Shown piece after piece: positions 6,941 to 12,541 of a stretch of 12,541 bases of DNA. The notes beneath the pieces are model-generated. The model saw only the letters and a list, made by a program, of their open reading frames with translations. It did no database searches and was not told the DNA's origin. Made by a program: the position numbers and the translations under genes. The stretch comes from JBBQKF01 sp038326615 (GTDB lineage Bacteria > Bacillota > Clostridia > Saccharofermentanales > UBA5734): contig JBBQKF010000084.1 in NCBI GenBank assembly GCA_038326615.1, forward strand, positions 1-12,541, written 5' to 3'. The number at the start of each line of letters is the position of its first letter. Within the stretch, counting starts at the first letter, position 1.

Positions 6941-7126
6941 ATGGTTATAGATGAAGCAGTATTGGCCATGACAATCACAGGGTTTGCCATATTCGCAATT
7001 TTTGTAGGTTTGTTTATTTGGGGGATAAAAACGGATCAGTTTAAAGACATAGAAGATCCAAAGTATACGATGCTAGGATTGAAAAAGCCCAAAAATGAAA
7101 GCGGAGAGGATGATTTAAATGCCTGA
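6941..7126 (+). CDS. ccoS: CcoS-like cbb3 oxidase maturation protein
   Basis: A 61-residue protein with one membrane helix (about residues 8-28) and a short polar tail. The junction FIWGIKTDQFKDIEDPKYTML (starting near residue 25) resembles the CcoS signature, in which the helix is followed by an F-W-A-x-x-x-G-Q-F-D-D-L-E-x-P-x-x-x-x-L pattern. CcoS is needed for cofactor insertion into CcoN during cbb3 assembly and is not part of the finished enzyme. The gene starts 14 bases after the oxidase stop, behind an AAAGGGGG ribosome binding site, and overlaps the next gene by 8 bases, so translation is probably coupled. The alternative is the small structural subunit CcoQ; the GQF-D-x-E-like pattern favours CcoS. 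The copper ATPase CcoI and CcoG/CcoH that normally accompany it are not in this window. Confidence 0.72.
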   Translation: MVIDEAVLAMTITGFAIFAIFVGLFIWGIKTDQFKDIEDPKYTMLGLKKPKNESGEDDLNA

Positions 7127-7400
7127 ATTAACAAGTTTTTTTGCAAATTCCTTTTGGATTGGAACGGTAACGGTAATATTATCAGTTTTCTTTCTTTGGC
7201 TATTCATCATACAAGGACGCAATTATTCCGTACATGATACGGAAGCCCACGCTGAAGAGTTTGGGGACTTAATCAAGGAAGGACATGGTGGCATGACAAT
7301 GTTTCTATGGGTAAGTTTTGCAGCCATATTCGTTTGGATGATATATTATTTCGCAATTAATTGGAGGCAATTTTTGGTGCTATTTATTTATCAAAGATAA
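7119..7400 (+). CDS. Two-helix membrane protein resembling the CcoP N-terminal anchor
   Basis: A 93-residue protein with two membrane segments (about 12-32 and 59-82) joined by a loop rich in acidic residues and histidine (HDTEAHAEEFGDLIKEGHGG, 39-58). It has no CxxCH motif. The pattern of an acidic loop ending in a 'G-D-x-x-x-E-G-H-G' element followed directly by an aromatic helix (MTMFLWVSFAAIF) is like the FixP_N/CcoP membrane anchor, which precedes the dihaem domain in ordinary CcoP. Here the haem domains are fused to the catalytic subunit, so this looks like the remaining anchor as a separate small subunit. The gene overlaps ccoS by 8 bases and uses an AGAGGATG ribosome binding site. It could equally be a CcoQ-like or otherwise unnamed accessory subunit; similarity is structural more than residue by residue. 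Confidence 0.55.
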   Translation: MPELTSFFANSFWIGTVTVILSVFFLWLFIIQGRNYSVHDTEAHAEEFGDLIKEGHGGMTMFLWVSFAAIFVWMIYYFAINWRQFLVLFIYQR

Positions 7401-7435
7401 TATATTAATTTAAAAAAATAAAGGATATTGAGATT

Positions 7436-8236
7436 ATGTGCAAATTTAAATTTGATAAATCAAAAAAATACATAAGAATGGCAACAATTTTCTTGTTGTT
7501 ATCATTGATTCTTGCTTTGAGTGCATGCGGCCAATCGTCTAGTCTGCCTGAAATTAATATTAAGATTCAGCCAACTGATTTAAGCGCTGGGGATGTGACT
7601 ATCAGAGCAGATGTTTCTAACTTTGAACTATTAAAAGAAGGAGAAGATCCTACCTTAATTAAAAAAGGATATATTATTTATTATATGGATGCTCCTGTAA
7701 AAACTTATTACCAACATCTTCCTATAGGTCGAGCTGGCACATATGCCATATCATATAATACGACACATGTGTGGAAAGATGTTACACCTGGTGAACATAC
7801 ATTTTCTGCTCAGCTATTAGATTATAGCAAGAGTCCATTACCTAAACCTATTTTTACTAAGATAACTGTCATGGTAGGTCCACCAAAAGGAGATCCTAGC
7901 ATAGTGGTAATAACCCCACAAAATGGTTCACAACTTCCATCAGGAAATATTATTATTTCAGTAGTTATTAATAACTTTATAATTAGCAGTTCAGATATGG
8001 GCGTTATTAATCGAAAAGGAGAAGGACATTTAATTTACTATATAGATGAGGAGCCACCTATTGATCAAGGAGTCCCTGCAATTACTAGCACGTCAACTGT
8101 ATCTACGGATACTAAATATATATGGAAGAAAATTGGACCAGGTAAACATACTTTTTCAGTGCAGTTAGTAAATAATGATGATACTCCCCTTGATGTCCCA
8201 GTTATCATGACTATTTCAGTAGATGTCACACCATAG
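7436..8236 (+). CDS. Lipoprotein with two tandem Ig-like repeats, in the oxidase operon
   Basis: A 266-residue lipoprotein: basic N-terminus, hydrophobic stretch (16-28), lipobox LSAC with Cys31. Two repeats of about 110 residues follow (about 38-148 and 154-266). Each has the order 'V-x-N-F', a 'G-x-x-I-Y-Y-x-D' strand, a W-K turn, and 'P-G-x-H-T-F-S-x-Q-L' near the end (PGEHTFSAQLLD, PGKHTFSVQLVNNDDTPL). The second copy resembles uncharacterised extracellular domains, seen with cytochromes in other prokaryotes, where the motif reads GEGHIHYYLD. Here it is GEGHLIYYID, and the first copy has lost the histidines (KKGYIIYYMD), so metal binding there is doubtful. There is no CxxCH. The start at 7436 has only a weak AAGGA upstream; an internal ATG at 7478 would lose the basic signal residues, so the longer form is preferred. 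Its role is unknown; placement suggests an outer-face partner of the respiratory complex. Confidence 0.78.
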   Translation: MCKFKFDKSKKYIRMATIFLLLSLILALSACGQSSSLPEINIKIQPTDLSAGDVTIRADVSNFELLKEGEDPTLIKKGYIIYYMDAPVKTYYQHLPIGRAGTYAISYNTTHVWKDVTPGEHTFSAQLLDYSKSPLPKPIFTKITVMVGPPKGDPSIVVITPQNGSQLPSGNIIISVVINNFIISSSDMGVINRKGEGHLIYYIDEEPPIDQGVPAITSTSTVSTDTKYIWKKIGPGKHTFSVQLVNNDDTPLDVPVIMTISVDVTP

Positions 8237-8260
8237 ATTATATAGGCACAAGGAGATACA

Positions 8261-8701
8261 ATGAGTATTGAAGATCAAATTCATATCACTGGCAGAATAC
8301 TAGGGTGGATCATAGTTACTGGATTTCTATGGATGGTAATGGATTATTTTGTGAAGGTTATTAACCACAAAATTATTTCTAATTTACCCCAAAATTCTCC
8401 TTTTCGAAAAAGATTCATTGGGTTTATGCAAGCAGTCATAAAAACTCATCCCTATGTACCATTTTTTCTTATCACAGTAATATCTCTACATCTGCTTTTA
8501 GAACTAATACATGTGGGGTTCTTTATCACGGGTATTATAACGATTAGCCTTATCATAATTCAAATTGTATTGGGGATTTACGGAAAATTTATCGGAAATA
8601 AGAAAAGGGGTTCATGGTTTTATTCACACCGTGTTGTTTCAATACTTTTAGGGTTGTCAATTATTATACATATTATAACTGTAATCATATTAAAACCATG
8701 A
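8261..8701 (+). CDS. Four-helix membrane protein, probable dihaem b-type cytochrome
   Basis: A 146-residue protein with four membrane helices at about 11-33, 62-85, 87-108 and 122-144. Histidines are placed as in dihaem cytochromes b: His63 and His77 on helix 2 (KTHPYV, SLHLLL) and His123 and His137 on helix 4 (YSHRVV, IIHIIT). Each pair is 14 residues apart, and the two helices run in the same direction. This would hold one haem near each side of the membrane, as in the ferric-reductase/cytochrome b superfamily. His84 is an extra candidate. AAGGAGA lies 6 bases before the ATG, and the gene follows the lipoprotein gene by 24 bases. With no bc1 complex in view, it may oxidise menaquinol and feed the c haems of the oxidase; this role is inference. 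Length and topology are smaller than the usual quinol-cytochrome c reductase subunits. Confidence 0.68.
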   Translation: MSIEDQIHITGRILGWIIVTGFLWMVMDYFVKVINHKIISNLPQNSPFRKRFIGFMQAVIKTHPYVPFFLITVISLHLLLELIHVGFFITGIITISLIIIQIVLGIYGKFIGNKKRGSWFYSHRVVSILLGLSIIIHIITVIILKP

Positions 8702-8781
8702 CAATCAAGTCAAATGCAAGGTTCACGTTCTAGACAGGAATAAAAATGCAAAAATAATCAAATTAGAGGTAGAACATTATT

Positions 8782-10167
8782 ATGATAAAAATATTGACAA
8801 AATGGTTTAAATCTATAAAACTAGCTGCAGTTTTAATGTTCATCCTTTCAATTCTCTGCCTTATAGGAATATTTTTACCCCAAATTCCACATGAATTTTC
8901 TGCATCAACAGATGGATCTACCTGGTGGGTTGAGAATGTAGCCCATGGGAGATTTGGTGATTTTGCACAAATTCTTGGATTTTGGGGCTTTTTTAATGTT
9001 TTCCGTTCTATATGGTTTCTTGGCACAGTCGTTCTACTACTGATAAATATATCAGTTTGTTCCTTAAGTCGTTTCAATTCATTGAAATCCAGTTTTGCAA
9101 AAGTTAAGGTGAAGACCGATTTGGATTTTTATAAGAATAGTAAATTTTGTCTAAATCATAAATCAAAATCATCAATAGAATCAACTTATTCTACAGTATC
9201 TAAAATATTGAATAAGCACCATTATAATTTAATAGAAGCAAAGGATGGAAATAATATCTTTATTTCAGGAGAGAAGAATCGTTATTCAGTATTTGGGACT
9301 TATGCAATTCATTTGAGTCTTTTTGTGTTTATTTTAGGGATATTATTGGGAAGTTTCTTTGGATTTCAAAAAGAGGATTTTGTAGTTATAGAAAGCAATA
9401 AAGCAGAGGTTGGTTATGGTACGAATCTTTCATTATCTTTGATATCATTTGTTGATGAATATTGGGAAGATGGAACACCAAAGGATTATAGAAGTGAGGC
9501 AGTACTATATGAAAATGGTAAGGAAGTTAAAAAAGGATGGATCAGAGTGAATCATCCATTAAGTTACAAAGGAGTCCGGTTTTACCAAAGTTTTTTTGGA
9601 CCGGCTGTAAAGTTGAAAATTGAAGACTCCGATGGTGGGATAATTTTTAATGATAATGTGGTATTGTCCAGAGTAAGTCTAGAAGATTCTGTACAGCGAC
9701 CGGAAGGGGATTTTAAACTAAAAGAGGAGTATATCGTTAATGTAATTGGAAACACCTTAGATGGGGTAGATACATCTATAGCTGAGGATGAAATAGGTAT
9801 AGAATTATATGACAGTAATATGGTTTTAGTGGAAAGAAAAAAGCTGGGAGATAATGTGCCTCAAAAGCTGGGAAATCTTACATTTACGTTAATGGATAAG
9901 CTGCAATATTCCGGATTCATTGTTTCCAAAGACCCAGGGAATATATTCATTTGGATGGGGTCTCTTTTATTTTTAATTGGAATTGTTATAGTTTTCTATT
10001 TCCCAAACTGTCAGATATGGGTTGCACTAGATTCATCCCCCAAAAATAGTACTATTATATTGATGAAAATGAATTCAGTAAAGAAATTTACATTAGAAAA
10101 CGAGCTAGAATCTTTCGTTTCTGAATTGGAAAATAATCTTGATCTAATAAAGGAGGTAACAAGTTGA
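8782..10167 (+). CDS. resB: Cytochrome c biogenesis protein ResB (Ccs1)
   Basis: A 461-residue protein of the ResB/Ccs1 family, partner of ResC in System II cytochrome c maturation, which delivers haem across the membrane and attaches it to CxxCH motifs. Layout: membrane helices at about 15-33 (LAAVLMFILSILCLIGIFLP), 76-95 (SIWFLGTVVLLLINISVC) and 173-195, where the conserved membrane histidine is His177 (YAIHLSLF). A large outer domain (about 200-385) then contains the family pattern VNHPLSYKGVRFYQSFFGP (from about 256), followed by a last helix at about 386-410 and a cytoplasmic tail. The ribosome binding site is AGAGGT, 10 bases before the ATG. An 80-base gap precedes the gene, with no terminator seen. 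Its stop overlaps the ResC start. The three c haems of the fused oxidase in the same operon are the obvious clients. Confidence 0.92.
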   Translation: MIKILTKWFKSIKLAAVLMFILSILCLIGIFLPQIPHEFSASTDGSTWWVENVAHGRFGDFAQILGFWGFFNVFRSIWFLGTVVLLLINISVCSLSRFNSLKSSFAKVKVKTDLDFYKNSKFCLNHKSKSSIESTYSTVSKILNKHHYNLIEAKDGNNIFISGEKNRYSVFGTYAIHLSLFVFILGILLGSFFGFQKEDFVVIESNKAEVGYGTNLSLSLISFVDEYWEDGTPKDYRSEAVLYENGKEVKKGWIRVNHPLSYKGVRFYQSFFGPAVKLKIEDSDGGIIFNDNVVLSRVSLEDSVQRPEGDFKLKEEYIVNVIGNTLDGVDTSIAEDEIGIELYDSNMVLVERKKLGDNVPQKLGNLTFTLMDKLQYSGFIVSKDPGNIFIWMGSLLFLIGIVIVFYFPNCQIWVALDSSPKNSTIILMKMNSVKKFTLENELESFVSELENNLDLIKEVTS

Positions 10168-11018
10168 ATCTTCAAATATTATTCTTAAATGCAGGCCTAT
10201 ATAGCCTATTTGTTTCTATAACTATATCAATATTTTATATTATAAAAAAAACAGCAGAGATGAAAAAAAGTGCTTCTGTTGTAAAAAGTGATTCGGGACC
10301 AAGTGCGTTTTCTATATTAGAAATAACAGCACTTACTACAACAATAGTAAGCTTTGCTTTTATCAGTACATCTCTAATAATAAGAGTAGTTGAAACTGGA
10401 CATGGTCCTTTTACAGGTATGTACGAATTTTCCGTCGCCTTTGCATGGGGGATTTTAATAATGAGTGTCTATTTTTCATGGAAATATCATACTATTATAT
10501 TAAACTCCGCTGGAATTTTTGTAGCTATCTGTCTGATTTTATATGCAAATACCCTGTCTGCAAAAGCATCTTTTCTTGTTCCTGCACTTCAAAATAGTTA
10601 TTTGCTTTCTGCACATGTGGCTTCAGCTGTGATCGCTTATGGTGCTTTTACCATTGGGTTTATTTCTTCATTATTTTCTCTAATCCAGAATAATAATAAA
10701 ATTACTTTGCTTCCAAACAGTAAATCTCTTGAGAATATTAGTTATCACTCAGTGGTTATTGGATTCCCATTTATGACATTAGTAATAGTTCTCGGTGCAT
10801 TATGGGCTGATATAGCATGGGGGAAATATTGGTCATGGGACCCTAAAGAAATTGCGAGTCTTGTTACCTGGTTAATCTATGCAGCGTATCTACATACTAG
10901 AATATCAAAAGGATGGCAAGGAAAAAAGAGTGCTTTATTATTAATACTAGGCTTCATTGCGGTGATCTTTACATTCTTTGGTAATTATATTTTTAGTGGG
11001 CTTCATTCCTATATGTAA
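10164..11018 (+). CDS. resC: Cytochrome c biogenesis protein ResC (CcsA), haem handling subunit
   Basis: A 284-residue polytopic membrane protein with about eight helices and the tryptophan-rich WWD signature WADIAWGKYWSWDPKE (residues 214-229), which defines CcsA/ResC haem-handling proteins. Candidate haem-ligand histidines are His80 (TGHGPFTGMYE), His151 (LSAHVAS), His244 (YLHTR) and His281 near the C-terminus (GLHSYM). With ResB it forms the cytochrome c synthase that ligates haem to CxxCH motifs outside the membrane. The start is TTG at 10164-10166, chosen because AGGAGGT lies 6 bases upstream and no ATG is suitably placed. The codon overlaps the resB stop (TTGA), giving translational coupling. 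It is the last gene of the operon. The thioredoxin-like and CcdA components of System II are not in the window. Confidence 0.95.
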   Translation: MNLQILFLNAGLYSLFVSITISIFYIIKKTAEMKKSASVVKSDSGPSAFSILEITALTTTIVSFAFISTSLIIRVVETGHGPFTGMYEFSVAFAWGILIMSVYFSWKYHTIILNSAGIFVAICLILYANTLSAKASFLVPALQNSYLLSAHVASAVIAYGAFTIGFISSLFSLIQNNNKITLLPNSKSLENISYHSVVIGFPFMTLVIVLGALWADIAWGKYWSWDPKEIASLVTWLIYAAYLHTRISKGWQGKKSALLLILGFIAVIFTFFGNYIFSGLHSYM

Positions 11019-11022
11019 TTAT

Positions 11023-11058
11023 AATGGAATTCCATTCACCCTGCCTTTTTTGTCAACA
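11023..11058 (+). terminator. Possible weak terminator after resC
   Basis: AATGGAATTCCATT (11023-11036) is a perfect 14-base palindrome beginning four bases after the resC stop, and a run of six T follows at 11046-11051. As RNA it would be a 5-base-pair stem with an AAUU loop, separated from the T run by nine bases. That is weaker and more distant than a typical intrinsic terminator, so transcripts may read through. Confidence 0.3.
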
Positions 11059-11118
11059 AATTTGTTATAAATATATAGCAATTTTGTACTTGTTCAAAGC
11101 CATAATGTTATATAAAAT
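11055..11118 (+). promoter_or_regulatory. Candidate operator palindrome and promoter before the amidohydrolase gene
   Basis: AACAAATTTGTT (11055-11066) is a perfect 12-base palindrome. Downstream, TTGTTC (11090-11095), a 17-base spacer and TAAAAT (11113-11118) make a possible sigma-A promoter with a leader of about 75 bases. The leader also has an AT-rich inverted repeat, CAATTA (11163-11168) and TAATTG (11178-11183), ending four bases before the AGGAGG ribosome binding site. All elements are of low information content. I see no gene in the 183 bases between resC and the next start. Confidence 0.3.
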
Positions 11119-11201
11119 TTCTTTAACGAATTTAATTATATCATAAGGATTATTCAAGGTATCAATTACTACTTTATTAATTGCTTAGGAGGAAAAAAAG
11201 G

Positions 11202-12541
11202 ATGAGGAACAGAAAAATAATAGCTATATTAATTGTCCTGATACTGGTTATTGGATCTTTTACAGCTTGTGGATCTAGCCAGGAAACAGCAGATTCCGTA
11301 TGGACGAATGGTGTTATTTATACAGCAGATGAAGCTGATACAATGGTTGAGGCGGTTGCTGTAATGGATGGAAAAATTATCTTTGCAGGAAGTACTGTTG
11401 ATGCTGAAAAATTTATCGGTGATGCAACCATAGTAAATGATCTTGAAGGGAAAATGATGATACCAGGAATGACAGATTCCCATCTTCATACGCCAGGTAC
11501 TATGATGGCAGAACTTTTCCAAATAAATCTAAATGGCGTATTATCTTTAGAGGCAACCATAGATACAATAAAGGGATATGTTGATGCAAATCCTGATATG
11601 GATGTATATTTTGGTGAAGGTTTCTCAATTGGCGCATTTTCAGGAATGGAAGTAGCCAAGGGGCCTACAAAAGAAAGATTAGACGAAATAACTGATAAAC
11701 CAGTAATAATAACCTCCTATGATGGTCATATAGTATGGCTAAATAGCGCGGGTTTTGAGTTTGCTGGCGTTACAAAAGATACAGTTCCGCCGGCAGGGGG
11801 AACAGTTGAGAAAACAGAGGCGGGCGAGCTTTGGGGAACAATGAAGGAACTTGCAATAGATCTTGTCCCTGAGCAAGAATTTACGGAAGAACAATACTTA
11901 GAAGGATATATTGCATTTTTAGATATGCAGCAGGCATACGGTTATACTGGTATGACATCAATGTCAAATGGAATAACTGCAGCAGTTAACCTTGATCCGT
12001 TTTTAAAGATGGACCAAGAGGGAACACTTGATATGTATGTATTTTGTAATACGGTGATTTCTCCTAATGAAGATGCAACGGCTCAGATAGATGCAGCAAT
12101 TGAAAAAAGAAAATCATACGAAACAGAAACATATAAAAACGGAAGCTTGAAATTCTTTGCAGACGGTGTTATTGAAGGCGTTACGGGATATTTGCTTGAG
12201 CCATACACTGAAGAGGGAGGTATGGGAGCAGACTTTGTAAGTGAACCTCTTTGGACCAAAGAAAAAATGGAAGCCGCATTTACTTATGGACTTGAAAATG
12301 ATTTCCAGATTCATGTACATTCGATTGGAGATGCCGCTACAAAGCAAACTCTTGATTCGTTTGAAGCAGCACAAGCTGCAAATGAAGGTAAGGAATTTAG
12401 AAACGTAATAACCCACCTTCAGTTAGTAGCACCTGAAGATATTACAAGGTTTGGGGAACTTGGTATCATCGCAAATATGCAGCCATACTGGGCCTTTAAA
12501 GAACCTTACTGGTGGGAAGTGGTAGACATGCCATTGCTAGG
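11202..12541 (+). CDS. Lipoprotein amidohydrolase of the YtcJ / Amidohydro_3 family (3' end cut by the window edge)
   Basis: The first 446 residues of an open frame that continues past the right edge. Residues 1-23 are a lipoprotein signal (MRNRK, hydrophobic stretch, FTAC with Cys23), so the enzyme should be anchored outside the membrane. The rest matches the metal-dependent amidohydrolase superfamily, YtcJ-like branch: a small beta domain with WTNGVIYTADE and GKMMIPGMTDSHLHTPG, metal-binding His94 and His96, probable carboxylated Lys317 in the KFFADG motif (317-322), His371/His373 (HVHSIGDAA) and His405 (THLQ). Family members hydrolyse amide or N-formyl bonds; the substrate cannot be told here. 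Family members of this length class are usually about 530-580 residues, so roughly 100 are missing. AGGAGG lies 9 bases before the ATG. The preceding gap and possible terminator suggest a separate transcript from the oxidase operon. Confidence 0.9.
   Translation, partial: MRNRKIIAILIVLILVIGSFTACGSSQETADSVWTNGVIYTADEADTMVEAVAVMDGKIIFAGSTVDAEKFIGDATIVNDLEGKMMIPGMTDSHLHTPGTMMAELFQINLNGVLSLEATIDTIKGYVDANPDMDVYFGEGFSIGAFSGMEVAKGPTKERLDEITDKPVIITSYDGHIVWLNSAGFEFAGVTKDTVPPAGGTVEKTEAGELWGTMKELAIDLVPEQEFTEEQYLEGYIAFLDMQQAYGYTGMTSMSNGITAAVNLDPFLKMDQEGTLDMYVFCNTVISPNEDATAQIDAAIEKRKSYETETYKNGSLKFFADGVIEGVTGYLLEPYTEEGGMGADFVSEPLWTKEKMEAAFTYGLENDFQIHVHSIGDAATKQTLDSFEAAQAANEGKEFRNVITHLQLVAPEDITRFGELGIIANMQPYWAFKEPYWWEVVDMPLL

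Noticed and set aside
11049..11058. Spo0A box (TTTGTCAA-like) before the amidohydrolase gene
   Set aside because: It is a single partial match in AT-rich DNA, overlapping the T run after resC, with no second box or supporting context.

Overview
The window is AT-rich, carries AGGAGG-type ribosome binding sites, and encodes lipoproteins and membrane proteins typical of Bacillota. I infer an endospore-lineage Clostridia member or close relative; no ribosomal or other phylogenetic marker is present to prove it. Its unusual feature is a respiratory module for a C-family (cbb3-type) haem-copper oxygen reductase in that background.

Layout. Positions 1-315 (minus) hold the start of a rhodanese lipoprotein, divergent from a secreted LysM-M28 peptidase (456-2801, plus) that ends in a clear intrinsic terminator (about 2819-2859). 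A hotdog-fold thioesterase-like gene (3006-3416, plus) follows, overlapping tail to tail with a small four-helix membrane protein (3405-3818, minus). Positions 4083-11018 hold seven tightly packed plus-strand genes that look like one operon: a giant fused oxidase subunit, a CcoS-like maturation protein, a two-helix CcoP-anchor-like protein, a two-repeat lipoprotein, a four-helix dihaem b-type cytochrome, ResB/Ccs1 and ResC/CcsA. The right end (11202 onward) is an incomplete lipoprotein amidohydrolase of the YtcJ type.

How it fits together. The 947-residue fusion contains the CcoN catalytic core, with haem and CuB histidines and the helix-VII tyrosine expected of an O2 reductase. It also contains a CcoO-like monohaem c domain and two further c-type haem domains equivalent to the soluble part of CcoP. 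Three c haems must be attached outside the membrane, and the cytochrome c synthase pair ResB/ResC lies at the end of the same operon. No bc1/b6f complex is present in the window. The small cytochrome b has two histidine pairs, each spaced 14 residues apart on two helices, so it is a plausible menaquinol-oxidising electron entry point; this is inference. The cluster reads as a compact quinol-to-oxygen (or oxygen-detoxifying) electron transport unit.

All gaps between genes are under 300 bases. Candidate promoters, a terminator and several inverted repeats in them are listed separately. I saw no tRNA, rRNA, CRISPR array, insertion sequence or origin.
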